Of a DNA stretch of 64,000 bases, positions 1-16,122 are shown piece after piece. Location of the stretch: NCBI GenBank assembly GCA_025331445.1, contig JAIWNE010000006.1, forward strand, positions 62,001 to 126,000, written 5' to 3'. The position numbers were made by a program, and so were the translations under genes. Numbering within the stretch: the first letter of the stretch is position 1; each line of letters starts with the position of its first letter. Source of the DNA: Blakeslea trispora (taxonomy: Eukaryota > Mucoromycota > Mucoromycetes > Mucorales > Choanephoraceae). The notes beneath the pieces are model-generated. The model ran no database searches and was not told the origin of the DNA. It worked only from the letters and a program-made list of their open reading frames with translations.

Positions 1-1456
1 GCAAGAATGACAACAAAAAATTCGGCAAGTCATGTACTATGACGGTGCAAGTTGTTGGTCATTCTTTCTTTTTTTACCTGTTTCGAAGCGATGGAGGATT
101 CTATTGAATGATAGAGTTCTCATTCTTCTTGCTTTCACGCAGCCTTGAAACATTGGATGTTTCTCTGGAGCTTGTAATGAAGCTGGGCAAAGTGGTACAA
201 GTGTACCAAACACTTTGCATTGAAGAAAAAGAAGACGATGAAGAAAAAAAAAAAAAAGAAAAAGATGATGAAGAAGTCAGTGCGGAGGGCTCAAGCCCTA
301 CCATACCACTTAACTTCGTTGAAGAGCTACTTGGCAGCCATCCAACCAAGGGCCCATGTTGCAAAATATTTTTTAAGCAAAAAAAATTGTTATCATTATT
401 GTTGCTGAAAATCATGTATTCTATGCCTTGTTCCATTCATTCTTGCTATATACTTTGGTAGGAATCGATATAATAAAGACTATCAAGTACTTTTTGAGAC
501 TGTCAGTAGCTTTATTAAAACTTCAGAGAGAGTAGAAGGATTTATAATACACGTCTAATTGCTTCAGGGACAATAGTTGAGGATTCCTAATTTGGAGGTT
601 CGTAATACATTGGGTGAACACCTCTTGTTGAGGTTGAAGGGATATTTAAATATGAGATAATCAAGAGATTAGGAATGTTCTGTAACAACTAAGCAGTTAT
701 TAACTTAAAAATGAAGCACTCATCGTACTTTTCTTTCTGGTAGAGATAGCTTGCAAGTAAGAACATACATGTAGGTAATTTCATAGCTTAGAAAAGTCAT
801 GCAAACCTAAATTTAGGGTGACAATCAAACAAAATGAGCAACATCAAAAGTAAATATGAAATTTGAGATTGCGAGGTTAGTCAAATAATAAATTGAGACT
901 TGAACAAAGAAAACTCTTTCTTTGATAGTTTAAACAATCAAAATCAAGTTTCTTCGCATATCTTGATTAAATGTAAACACAGGTTTAAAGAGACCATGCC
1001 AAGCCTAAATGCTTATGCGTCTTATCCATTAAAAACTGTTCTGATAGAAAGAATAGATGAAATGTATCTTGAGATATAGATGCTGTACAGGAAGAGGAAG
1101 AAAACTAGGACTGAATATCTACATGCGCAGTAAAGAAAATAGAAGAGGGATGTGCCTCTTAATGAAAAAGCGAAGGGAATGCTCATAAAGAAAAGGCTTT
1201 TTGCTTAATTGTCACTTTGGTCCAAAGGGTAAACCAGATATAAAAAGAGAAAGAAAAAGATTCAAGGAGAAGCAGAGGCAGTGATATCTTTAATTATTGT
1301 GGAGGAAGCTTTTAATTAGGTGAAGAGAAAAAGTGTTAAACACGATAAAAAACTCTTCTAATTGTATTATGAGTAGTAGATTGTAGTTCAGATGCAGCAA
1401 ACACTGTTAAGACACATTTGCATAGAGAGAGACAGTTGGATAGGCACAGTTGGAAG

Positions 1457-1500
1457 CAGAAATAGAGACAGAAATAGAGACAGAAATAGAGACAGAAGCA
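1457..1500. repeat. 12-bp tandem repeat (GAAATAGAGACA), about 3.5 copies
   Basis: The unit gaaatagagaca is repeated in tandem three full times with a partial copy, inside a purine-rich stretch. No coding role is apparent. Confidence 0.8.
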
Positions 1501-2059
1501 GGGACCCAGCAAGGCATCAGTAAAGGCAGGTTTTGAGTTGTTTAGTAATAGAGTCACCACCAACAACAAAGCAAGACAAGAAAGGTAAGAACGTAGAGGG
1601 TAAGCCTTCCTTGGCTTACTTTTTTTTTTTTTGAATAAGCCAAAGAAGACTCAGTTCTGTTCGCACTATCCCAAATCCTTAGCAACCCCATACCAGTCAA
1701 CTAACGAGGAATAGTACAAGTATGTCTGTACCCGCTTCCTCTGCCCAGATCCCTACAGGACACGCTCATAGTGTTAACAGATCAGGCGGCGTAATTGCCC
1801 TCAGTCATTCCGACTTCAGTCCCAATACTAGAAAACGAGGGTCGTTCGCGAAAATGGACTAGATTCCGGTCGTAAGCCACTTTATATAGGATCAGGAAAG
1901 GCAGCATCAGTCTTTGTCCTTACCCCCATCAAGCTTGAAGTAGAGGCAGAAGCACCAAGAGAAGAAGAGAGAGCAGAGAGAGGCAGAGAGAACGCGTAAA
2001 AAAGATTTGTAGAGAGTTTGAAAGCATTTGTAGATGTGTTTTTGTGTTTTTGTGTTTTT

Positions 2060-2151
2060 GTAGTTTTATAGTTTTGTAGTTTTGTAGTTTTGTAGTTTTG
2101 TAGTTTTGTAGTTTTGTAGTTTTGTAGTTTTGTAGTTTTGTAGTTTTGTAG
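2060..2151. repeat. 8-bp minisatellite (GTAGTTTT), about 11 copies
   Basis: Near-perfect head-to-tail copies of gtagtttt, preceded by a related tttttgtg array at about 2040-2060. Reverse-strand open frames across it encode only a periodic peptide and are treated as artefacts. Confidence 0.9.
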
Positions 2152-3157
2152 ATCGAAAAGCACGCGTGCTTTCTTCTTTTTTGTAGATAACGTTTTTTGC
2201 TCTTGGTGCAATAATAGACTTGCGTAGATTGCAGCTTTTTAGGCTATGCACGACAAAGTAAGTTAGATAACAGCATTATCAAAGAAGGGTATTTTGTTGC
2301 TTGCCTTTGAGGTTGTCTGGGTGACAAGGTTTTAAGATGTAGTTAAAATGACTTTGATAAAGAGAGAGAAAAGAGGGAGAAAATGATCATTAGTTTTGTT
2401 TACTTTAAATACGCGCTAAAAAACAGTCATCCAATCAGATCCTGGCATCTCTCTTTTCCAGTTATCTATCAGTAAACAAAAGACATGTGAAAGCTAAAAG
2501 GATAAGCAAAACAGAGGGTGTTAAGAGATAAATAAGCTAGAAGATGTCATGCTATTTTATGCCGACATCGCCAATATCCGAAATACGCGGAGCAATGTTG
2601 GGTTTCACTGTACAACACAAACACACGTTAATAGATTAGGGCTATTGTCGTTTCGCGACTTGGATGTTCAATTGGTTTTGATAAACATACAATACAGTCA
2701 TCATTTTCTGTAGATAGATGGTAATAAGAGATTATGAAATAGATGTTATCGAAACATGAATTAAATATCTGAGTTCACAGAGTTGAACAGTTTCTTGAAC
2801 TTCAGATCTAGCCCTAACCGCTCATAGGAAACAGAGACGTATGATGTAGTGGCATATGCAGCACTTCACTACCTATTAGGTATAGTGAAACATCTCTAAA
2901 GGTCTCAGAATTAGTTTTGTCTAAAGTGATTATCTCCAAAATATCAACTTCCTAAAGCCATAATTCTAAGTTTATGGCCCACTTTTTAAAACCAGTTCAT
3001 AAGACAACTGAGTGTCAAATAAAATAGTCCAAAAAAAGAAAATAAGCTGTAAATGCATGAATGAGAATGAAAACAATAAGATTTCTATTTTTTTTGTCAT
3101 AATATAAAATAAAAAAGTGTATATGTGTTTAATATATATAGTTTAGCATGTGTTTGA

Positions 3158-4500
3158 TTATTTGGTATCTTGAATAACAGTGGTTGGATCATGAGAAGGA
3201 AAGCAGAGTACCTTCCCCTTGACTAATGTCTTATATTGATCACCCGTATTCACAATAAACGGTGGTGAGATACAAAAGGCAATTGTACCTGAAAATTGCC
3301 CGTCTATGTCATCCATCAGACTACTGTCTAATGGTTGTGAACCTTCCCTTACATCAACTGCTGTGATGGTCACTTCTTGTCCCTTGATAGCTGATCCCAA
3401 CATGACAGCATCCTCTACCAACTTGCGCAGTTGTTGGCTGTATTCATTAGCAGATGGTGTATCTGCAGGCTTTTTAGCAAGAAAAGAAGGGAAAGCCTTT
3501 TGAAGTCCACGGTAAAGGTGACTCCAATGACGATCCACAGCCTGTTGCCATGACAACTGCACATCACTCCCCATATTTCCCTTTTGTTGTACAATAATCA
3601 TAGACAATTCTTGGCGTAGTCGTGTTGAGAACAGATGAACATTGTATTCTTCAAACCATTGTTGAAGTTCAACAAAAGCCTCGTTGCATGTCAAGCCCGG
3701 AAAGAAGTTGGTGTTCATATTCTGAACCAAAACATCCATCATGAATTTCTCAACTAGCATCTGAAGACGAGGAGCACTCAAGGGTTTACCGAGACGCTCA
3801 ATGGAGGAACCTAGATTGAGCCAAAGTGTGCTTAATTTTTCTGTGGTGAGGATGGGATCTGCATGAGGCACCAATTGACTAGCCAACTGACGTATCTGAT
3901 CCAGGAGAGCTAGGATCTTTTGGCCAATGCTCTCGATATCGTCATCGGAAGACCGAACAGACTTCAAATGGGCCTGGTAGTTGTTTTCCAGGACAGTCAT
4001 GTCGTTCTGCCTCTGTTTGACCTTGTCTTGTTGTTTAGCACATTGTTCTGTCAATTGACTGATTTTGGACTGAAATTGTGATTTCTGAGTGTCTAGTTCT
4101 TCTAGTAGGTGGCGTTGTTGCTGAATCAATTGTTGAATGGACATGGAACTTTTGATAGACAAAGTTCTTGTTAGCTTGGAATGAATAGAAGCTTGTTTAA
4201 GAGAAGAGTCAGTCTAAAGAAAAAAGCAAGCAAACATTCAACTTCTTTTTTACCTTCATCTGCCTGCATGGGATTGGAGCGAGAGTCAAATGATGAGCTT
4301 ATTCTAGTCGAACATTCAAAGTTCTGTGAACTAGCCAGACTTGTGGAACTAGGACGAGCTGCTGGTTGTGAAAGCAGTGTGGAGGGATCAGAGAGGGATG
4401 AGGCAATAGTTGATTTTTTCTTTTTTAGGAACAAACGCGATATTCTGTCCACTGTCTTATTCTTTGAATGCACCTTTTCATCTACTTGAACCTCATCCAT
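3158..4500 (-). CDS. Coiled-coil protein of unknown function, 2 exons
   Basis: Exons on the minus strand are 4500-4254 and 4191-3158, with a 62-nt intron (donor G|GTAAAA, acceptor AACAAG). The join restores phase and gives a protein of about 426 residues. The first exon carries a Ser/Thr-rich, basic N-terminus. The second opens with a strongly heptad-like coiled coil (Gln/Leu/Lys-rich, about residues 95-170), followed by a mixed alpha/beta-like part without a motif I recognise. The start chosen is the only ATG that opens exon 1. Its 5' end lies about 140 bp from the 3' end of the eIF3j gene on the same strand. It could be a lineage-specific cytoskeletal or kinetochore-type protein, but that is only a guess from the coiled coil. 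Confidence 0.7.
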
Positions 4501-4640
4501 CTTTTTTTTTTTAATATTAAAAATAAGATTAAAACACACACACATACGCACAGAAATGAAAAAAAAAGAAGAGACCCCCAAAGTGACTCTCTTTTTTGTT
4601 ATTGACATTGTTTCTTTGTACCTTTTTTTTTTTATTATTA

Positions 4641-5537
4641 TTACATAAAATCATCATAATCATCATAGTCATTGCCACCATAAACATCATCTGCAGCCGA
4701 GTTTTTACCAGCAGCCACCAATTGAGGCTTACCCTTTGTCTTGCCCTTCTTTGTGGCAGCCAAAGAAGCCTTTTGTTTATCGTTAGCAATGACAGTCAAT
4801 GAAGAGGCAACCTTCTTGACTTCAGTATCCTTTAAGGGATAAGCAATATCGTGTAACAATTCATCAATGAACCAACCATAGTTGATTGATTTCTATCATC
4901 ATATCAGTTTCCATCTGAAATGCCTAACATTTAAAACAAACTTACAGAAGCAGCAGTAACAACCTCTACCAACTTTTTACGGTAAGCATCTAATTCAACG
5001 CGGTTCTTGGGATTCCATTCTTCGATAGGTTTGTCCTTCATATCATCTATATTCATGATAAGCAACAATAAGACAATAGCATCATTTCACGCTTACTCAT
5101 AGAAACACCCGAGAAAAGATCGGTGGCATTGGCCATATCTGCCTCCAATTCTAACTGACGCATACGTTGCAAACGGTCATAGTCACTTTCTTCTGGTTCG
5201 TCTGCTTGAGCTGCCTTTTTGGCTTCGAGTTCTTTCTTTTTTTGTTCTTCAGCAGCTTGCTTTTCGGCAATCTTTTGCTTCAAAGGCACCTTCTTTTTGA
5301 TGACAGGTGCAGGCTTCTTTTGCTTTTCTTCTTCTTGGTCTGATTCCTCCCAAGAATCCTTGACATCCTCAACATCTTCATCGTCCCATTGGTTCTTCTT
5401 TGGAATAGCAATCTGAACGTCGATTTCGTCCTCTAGTAAAGAATAATAAAAAAAAAAAGGAAGGCAATAAAGTCAACTCTTATGCTATTCTTTCTCTCTC
5501 TTCCAAAGGTGCAATGTTGTTTACCCCAATCACTCAT
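4641..5537 (-). CDS. EIF3J: Translation initiation factor eIF3 subunit J (eIF3j/Hcr1)
   Basis: Four exons on the minus strand: 5537-5525 (13 nt, encoding MSDW plus one base), 5432-5097, 5046-4946 and 4892-4641. The introns are 92, 50 and 53 nt, and the joined frame is 233 residues, close to the usual eIF3j size. The N-terminus is acidic and Trp-containing (MSDWEDE, then NQWDDEDVEDVKDSWEE), the middle is a Lys/Glu/Ala-rich helix, then comes SDYDRLQRMRQLELEADM, the segment DKPIEEW and a late NYGWFIDELL motif, all typical of the family. The tail ends in an acidic stretch DYDDYDDFM. eIF3j is a loosely bound eIF3 subunit at the 40S decoding centre and takes part in initiation and recycling. The tiny first exon is easily missed by gene finders. 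Confidence 0.95.
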
Positions 5538-5641
5538 TTTTATTTGAAAAAAAACACGTATAAACAAGAAAAAAAAAATAACACTACTAAAAAAAAAAAA
5601 AGATAAAAAAAAATTGTGACGTGCGGGGATTAGGTACACCC

Positions 5642-6914
5642 CTATTTATTGGAAACAAGACGAAATAGATGAACTACACTTTTAAGCTTCATATAGCTTA
5701 CACAAAATGCTTGAATTTCAACCACATAATCTGCTATAGAAATAATATTCTTTTCTAATAAAGATTGAATAAATCGTGCCACCTAAGAGAAACATTATTA
5801 TTTCGAAATATCACAAACAATGAACATGCTCATTCCTTTTTTAACCTTTCTTACCTGTTTCACCTGTCTGTCCCTTTTCGGACTGTCTTCTAATTGGTCG
5901 CAGGCACGTATGCTGTTGGATATAAATTGATGCAAGAAATCTTGAGGTAATGACATGCGGTTCACTAGGATATGATGCATTACTTCAATAGAGTTCATAC
6001 TGACAGGTGCAATCACCAAGGCCTGTAGATAGGATGGATTGGTTTTTAACAAGAGGGGCACAATTTCCATAGCAACAAATTGATTTAGATCCATCAGTCT
6101 AGACAATTGATAGGGCGAGATCATGTTGATATAATCTATTAGCCTTTCATGACTTAAAAGCTTTTGTTTTTAGATTATTTTTTAAGAAAAAAAGCATATA
6201 GAGTATACATTTTCTTTTTTCTTATTGTTGCATCACTCAGCTATTCAGATACACTACTTCATTTTCGGATAAGGTGAGTGTCCTCTCACTGGCTTCCATC
6301 AATAACTGCTGAATATGTGGATCTAAGACGACGAGATCACTGTAAAGAAGCATGATTAGAAAAGAAGAGTCTTAATCGATTCGGACACGTACGGATCATC
6401 AATGAGACGCGTTACTCTTTGTTGTAATACATCAATCAAAGGCTGATTTTTCGTGACTGAAGGTAATTGAGTGATGGTTAAGGCATGTGGCAAAATGCTT
6501 TCTAACTTGAAGAAGGGGGGTGAGAAAATTTAGTTTCTTTAATCTCTCTCGATTCTTTCTACTTACAGTAGGCAAGTTTTGTTCTAATATACAGAATAAA
6601 AAATGTTGTTCAAGTGAGTCATTAGGTAGTGTATCCACCAACTCTAGAAAAAAGCTCAAAAAAGGATTTCTATCCAAGGGTAATGATGTATAGTGTCTAT
6701 AGAGTATATACAGGATAGATAACCGTGTTGCCTGTTTCTATCATTCTCTCCTGTTAAAGGTTGACAAGCAAAGTGAACTGGTGTTACTTACTTGAGCATG
6801 AGCATATTGAAGAAAGACACTGCAAGCAGCTGTAAACCCGTCTTGATGATCTCGTTCTTGTTCTAAGCAAAAGGAAGCGTATATTTCTGGAAAAGTACTG
6901 TTCTCCTTATTCAT
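5642..6914 (-). CDS. CNOT11: CCR4-NOT complex subunit 11 homologue (CNOT11)
   Basis: Six exons on the minus strand: 6914-6792, 6731-6567, 6505-6393, 6339-6258, 6160-5855 and 5782-5642, giving 309 residues. The N-terminal part matches the family region around STFPEIYASF and RLSILYILYR. The C-terminal part (about residues 165-309) aligns well from memory with human CNOT11: a block around LDLNQFVAMEIVPLLL, a block around SMNSIEVMHHILVNR, and the end EIQAFCVSYMKLKSVVHLFR. CNOT11 docks with CNOT10 on the N-terminal arm of CNOT1 in the deadenylase complex. This protein is shorter than the human one because the long disordered linker between the two regions is missing. The exon 4/5 junction uses a weak donor (GAA|GTAGTG) and is the least certain. 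The shared 5' region with SYF2 is about 165 bp, so the two genes are divergent. Confidence 0.9.
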
Positions 6915-7079
6915 AACAAACAAAAAGCAAAGAAAAAGTGAATATAAAAAAAAGAGAGAGAAGGAAAATAGCATCATTCCTGCTTTTGATTGGCTAGTTT
7001 TTTCTTATTTTTTTTTAACTCTTCATTTTTCTTTTTTTTCTTCTTCAACTTATATACACTTACAAAAAAACCAGAAAAG

Positions 7080-8018
7080 ATGCCTCCCAAAAGAAAGACA
7101 ACAAAGGAAGAAGAAAAAGTAGCAGAAAACTCAACAGGCGTTAAGCGTTCACTTGAGGAAGAAGAAACCACACTCACAGATCGTATGGCCAAGTTAAAAG
7201 CACTGAAAAGACGTCGAGTAAAGTAGACTTAACGTAGTCTTTTCAACATGTTAATTTTTTTTGTTTGTTAGGCTACCGAAGTAGAACAAGGCAATCGTCG
7301 TGATCGTAATCTTGAGTTTCAGCGCAGTAAAGAAAACCCTCGACTGGAAGCAAGGGATGCTCGCAAGAAAGCAGAGGCATTGAAATTATTAGAAAAACAA
7401 GAGGCAGAGGATAAAGGAGAAGATTACGAACGTAAACAGTTTTGGAAATATTCTGCAGAATCAACAGCTTTATGGGAAGAGAAGATGGCTAAAAAGGCAC
7501 AGAGAGCCAATCATGGATTCACAGGTAATTAAGAGAGACAGAGAGAGAGAAAGGTAGCTCATTCTTCCTTGCTAGATCATACACAGGCTGCACACAAAAA
7601 GTATGAACGCTTAATGTCAGAATTTAAGCCTGATATGAGCAGTTATCAAGAAAAGCGTCTTCAAACCATTGAACGAGCTATTCGGAACGGAGAAGATCCT
7701 TCCGATATTGTAGCCACTGCCAACAGTCTAGATTATGCAGACATTGATGATAAACCCTCAAAGGAAGCGATTGAACGATTGGCATCCGAGACAAAGAAAC
7801 AGTAAGTTATCCATATATAATATAGGTGTGCAATATTCACCCCCTTTACAATTAGGATTGAACAACGTGAGACAAGATCACGTGAGCGTAAACAACCTAC
7901 AGATGATATCTCCTGGATCAATGAAAAGAATCGTGTCTTTAACCAAAAGATTGCACGTTTCTATGATAAATACACTAAAGAAATCCGCGATAACCTTGAA
8001 AGAGGTACAGCTTTGTAA
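7080..8018 (+). CDS. SYF2: Pre-mRNA-splicing factor SYF2
   Basis: Four exons: 7080-7217, 7272-7524, 7576-7801 and 7856-8018, giving 259 residues (human SYF2 is about 243). A Lys/Glu-rich N-terminus is followed by long charged helices, the block around [12 protein letters not shown], and the diagnostic C-terminus: [21 protein letters not shown] and DNLERGTAL at the very end, as in other SYF2 proteins. SYF2 belongs to the Prp19-associated (NTC-related) part of the active spliceosome. The gene is divergent from CNOT11 and convergent with TBCK, whose stop codon lies only 19 bp beyond the SYF2 stop, so the 3' UTRs must overlap on opposite strands. Confidence 0.95.
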
Positions 8019-8037
8019 CAAAATAAAGTATATTTCT

Positions 8038-11675
<3,638 letters not shown>

Positions 11676-11743
11676 TTTCTTAAAGATTTAATAAAGAAAT
11701 AAAGAAAAAAGAATAAATAAGATTTATTTTTTATTTTATTTTA

Positions 11744-14700
11744 TTAGCGAAGATCATCATCAAAATCACTTCCACCAATATCAATATCTTCATCTTCGTC
11801 ATCTTCATGATGACTACTATCTTCTTGTTTAACAGCATTGGCTGTGGGTTGAGTTGCAGTGGATATGACAGGTGATGATTTATGCTCTACAACCACATTA
11901 TCCATTTCTTCTTCCTTTTTCTTTTTACTGCCAGTATGCTTCACCGCATTTGTATGATTTGAACTGGGCTGCTTTTTGACTTGTGTAGGCTTACTTGATT
12001 TAGAGGTGGCATGAATGTTGGTATTGTGCATGGGCTTTTTGCGTGCTGACGACAGAGGAGGAGAAGAGGATGTATGGGATGGCTTGCTTGTCTTGGCTAC
12101 AGGTTCGTCTTCTTTATCGCTCTTTGCATCCACTAGACTTCTTCTTCGTTTCTTTTGTAGATCGCGAGGGTGAATATGCAGTGGTTGTTTTGAAGTCACT
12201 CGACTTAGGATCTCCTGAAGATCCAATGTGGCTGCAGATGCTGTGGTAGTCGTAGGTGTCCCGGCATGAGAGCCAGGACCCGTCAGGGCAGCAGCAGTTG
12301 TGTTGATAGGAGGTGGTTTGACACGCTGTAAGGGTTTAGTCTTCTTCTTGTCTAATCCAATGGCTGAATGTGTTGTTCCTGAGGATGACTCTGTATCGCT
12401 CTCTTCATCATGAGAAGAAGTTACAGAGGAATCACTCGAATTCACTATATCCACATCGCTTTCATCTTTATCTTCATGTAAATGAGTGGTGTTGTTGGTT
12501 TTATTGTTCGTACTGGTTGTGCCAGTAGCTTTTGTGCTCATCAACAGTTTGTCTGCCTTGTCATGCTCATCATAGCGCCCTAACAAGGGCTCTCTTGCGG
12601 TATTGATCAAACCATTGGACTTGAGTGCTTTATGAGGATGAGTCAAGAGCAACTCTTGTAGCTGAGTAGCAGCTGCCATACTCCCACTAGACGAAGCTTG
12701 ACGAGAGATAGGAGGTATCACAAATCCATTGTTCTTGACTGTTTCTGAAGTCGATCGAAGAGCAGCTAAGGCTAAGGCGGTCAATCGACTGTCTCTTGTA
12801 GGCTTACGTGTGTTGATCTGAATAGGTAAAGGCGAAGGAAAGAACTGGTCAATAGAATCCTCGAGAAAATGTCCTAACTTGTGTTGAATAGAACATGTCA
12901 CGGCTAGCTCTTGTGCACGACGCAGAGGTATCCAAGTGCCAAAGAGTGGACTCTTCTTTTTTGGCATACGTATACGCTCCATCTCGAAACTCAAGATCAT
13001 ACTGCGTTCACTTTCGGTCTCGATGCCGCCTGCTGTCAAGAGAACAGTACCATTGATAAAACCAGTGTCTACACGTCGCATGATGCGGTATTCAGGGGAG
13101 TGTTCGGTCTTGGGTAACACAACCACACAGACAGCAATGTGATCAACAAGTGTAATATACATGGGCGGGTGAAATGCGGTGAGCGTATGAACAATGGGTT
13201 CCGTACTGCCTGCAGTAATGGAAGAGATGGCTGGAGTGGTGTTAGAGGTGGTGATAGTAGTCGTAGTAGTAGGGTTGGTGGTGTTGGTAGGATGATGGGC
13301 ATGAGGAAATTCGGTAGTGGTAGGTGATAATAGAGGTGGTGTGGCCGTGCCTCCTGTTGTTGCTACTGCGTTTGCAGAATGAATTGAGTTGTTGAGATGC
13401 ATCAAAGAAGAAGAAGAGGTAGAAGGAGCAATGGGTTGAACAGAAGAAGATGAAGGAGCAGTGGATGTAGGCGGGTCTTTTTTGATGAATGCTTCAAGAG
13501 CAGGAAACCGAGCAAGAATTGTCTTTAGATCAGCGCTATGACTAGATGAACTGGAAGAAGGATTGCTTGCACTGGCTGACTTGGCCAAAGACTGCATGTA
13601 GGCTGCCATGGTCTTTGCTAAGTCAAAGGTAGGTGATAAATGTTGTAAGCTAGGAATATTAGATGTCATTTGATGAAGAGCGGATAAATTCAGGTTCTGA
13701 ATGTTCATTGATTTTAAGATTTCAGCTGCTGTTAATGAGGTGGATGTGGCAGGAAGGATTTCAGCTACTTTTTTGATAGAAGGTACAGGTGATGTGGTGG
13801 TGGTGGTGGTGGTGGTGTTAGCGTTAGCACCTGTAGTAGGGGTGTTTGTCGTTGCATGATGATGGCCTTGAGAAGTATTTGATGTGGGCGCAGTAGATGG
13901 TGCCGCAGCGGTACATGACACAGGCTCCTTTTTTTCATCCTCTTCAAATTTAACAAAATCTTCACTGTTCTTGACATTCATCAACTTTGAACCAGAGACT
14001 GATTTGCTTTTCTCAGCAGCTGGTATGTCCTTTGTGGATGACTCAACTGCCGATGTATCCTCTTGCTTCATCTCTTCTTCCTTTTTTTCACTTGATTCGA
14101 GTTTGGTTTTTTCTTCTTCTTCCGGCTTTTCTTCTATCCGATCAGCTACACCTCTTGCAGCACTTGCCAACAATACTTTTTGTAACAAAGATTTATCATT
14201 TGGACCCAACATGGCAGAAGAAAAGCTTTTACGTTGTGACCGATTCGAGGCACTATTTGTGCTAGTGAAGTAATCATCAAGTTCTGAAACAGAGACTGAC
14301 TCAGGTGTGGCAATATTGAATGGGATATGATGCGCTGTAGATCCATCATGTACAAAAACATTATCAAAATCATGTTCAAAACTAAATGGTGTCCAGAATT
14401 CTTGATCATTTGCGAATCCGCTGCTAAATGAGAAAGAGGGTTTGCGTGAGGGTGCATGAGGTATGTTATCTTGAGGTACACTGAGTTTGTTATTTAATTT
14501 TGGTGAGGCAGTTGAACTTGAGGCCATGACAGTATTATTACTGTTGTCAGGAGCACTCGTGATTGTGATGATAGCAGGTGAAGGAGCTGAATCTTTTGCA
14601 GCCGTAGTGATTGCTGTTGCTGTTGTTGTCGTCGTTGTTGTTGTTGGTGGTGGTGTTGTCGCTGTTACGGTATTGTTTGTCTCTGATAGCTCTGTAGATG

Positions 14701-15854
14701 ATATGGGTGTATTAGAATGAATAGTACTTTTAGGTGATGCAGGTAGAGATGATTTTTTAATGTCTATGATATGTTGAGGTTTGACGGTGATCTTTGAAGG
14801 TCTTCGAGAAAGACGTCTTCCGGTCGAGAGCTGCAAATCGATTTCTTCATCGGCATCTTTGAGCATTTCTTCATGATAATCTGAATGTTCTCCTTCGCTT
14901 TCATCCTCTTCTTCATCGTTATTACTATTGACGAGATTAGGCAGAGATGCATTCGACTCTTGTGATACATATGTATTTGATTTGTGTCTTTTTGGTTGAT
15001 GTGTATCTTTCTCCTCCTCTTCGCCTTCTTCTTCATTTGAATCTTCTTCTTCTTCTTCTTGATCTTCTTCCTCATCATCGTCTTCACTTGATTTACTTGG
15101 TGATCTTGATGAACGTTTCGATTTGTTAAAAGGTGTACGCCGGGTTTTACTGTTTGTGCGTAATGGATTCGGTCGTTCTTCATCGTCATCTGTAGCAACT
15201 GTGTGAGAAGCATCATCTGTTGCTTTGGAAACGGATTCTGTTGCTAGCGAATAATTTATTTTTCGGGAATGATTCTGATCAACATGTTTGGCCAGTAAAG
15301 GTGCTCTTGGTGGATTGTGTTCTGCTGCTCTTTTGAAGTGCTGAGAGATACGTGAAGAGACTGTAGCAAAAGGTGTTGCACCACTAAACAAAACCGAGAA
15401 GTAAGGGAAGTAAATGAATGTGTCAATAATTGCACTCTCTATTCATCAAGTAGTGATTGATTCCATACAAATAAAAGGAAAAGTAGGGGGAAGGGGTATG
15501 GACTATATCACATACTTGTAAAAGAAACTGATGTTTTCTTTTTTTTTTTGCTACTTACCCTAATGTCGCGTATTTGTGCTTCACAATAATATTGGCTAGT
15601 TCTTTAGGTGAACTCGGCTTATTTCCCATTTTTAAAAGAGCTTTAAGAATGGCTGTAAAAACTTTATCTTTTGCATCATCAGGATGAATAGAGACAGGTA
15701 AACCACCACCTTGACGTTGTTGTTGCTGTGGTGGTGGTTGCTCTTGTTTTAACTCTTGTTGTTGTTGTTGTTGCTGTTGCTGTTGCTGTTGCTGCGGCTG
15801 CCTAGCCCTCTGTTGTGTACTATCATGACTCGTTGATTTTTGTGCCATTGTCAT
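11744..15854 (-). CDS. GDS1/HARE-type winged-helix protein with a second, APSES-like DNA-binding region
   Basis: Two exons on the minus strand, 15854-15559 and 15383-11744, around a 175-nt intron, giving 1311 residues (an alternative Met lies two codons downstream). After a short poly-Gln stretch, residues about 57-140 contain FTAILKALLKMGNKPSSPKE, then KHKYATLGGATPFATVSSRI and SQHFKRAAEH: the fungal GDS1/HARE-like winged helix. A long disordered region follows, rich in Ser, Thr, Asp and Glu. At about residues 840-950 a second folded block appears: RRVDTGFINGTVLL, ESERSMILSFE, GTWIPLRRAQELA and LGHFLEDSIDQFFP. This fits the KilA-N/APSES DNA-binding fold of Mbp1/Swi4/Xbp1-type factors. The C-terminus is acidic. 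The protein is probably a nuclear transcription regulator; targets are unknown. Confidence 0.85.
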
Positions 15855-16122
15855 AAATAATCAGAGTAAATAGAAAAAAAATGGCCTGTGAAGAGGAGAA
15901 AAAAAAAAAAGAAAGGGTATTAAGATAATTGACAAGAGAGGAAAGAAAAAAAAAAGAAAAATGAGAGCGAAAGCTAAAAACTGGGGAGGTTTCTCAAAAA
16001 AAAAAAGAGCGGGGATTCAATCTGACAGGCAGTTCATGATGCCCTCTATTCATTGTTGTTTAACTATGAACTAAACAATAACAATAAACAAACCAGATCG
16101 GCCCGGACTAATGTTCCTTTTT

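Larger units (their letters stand above)
1..3157. other. Gene-poor AT-rich region, no supported gene
   Basis: I see no intron-exon structure or recognisable protein here. Open frames around 101-461 are low-complexity Lys/Glu or Ser/Phe artefacts of A/G-rich sequence. Tandem repeats are listed separately. The block about 1650-1870 is less AT-rich than its surroundings and may be a remnant of something foreign or formerly coding, but I could not identify it. Confidence 0.5.

Noticed and set aside
101..461. Overlapping frames on both strands at the left end
   Set aside because: Low-complexity Lys/Glu or Ser/Phe peptides produced by A/G-rich DNA, with no domain and no splice context.
3158..4162. 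A start at a TTG codon for the coiled-coil protein at 3.2-4.5 kb
   Set aside because: An upstream exon with ATG at 4500 splices in phase, so the TTG is internal.
12911..15216. Several frames of 60-150 residues on both strands within the APSES-like regulator
   Set aside because: Shadow frames of a repetitive Ser/Thr/Asp/Glu-coding exon.
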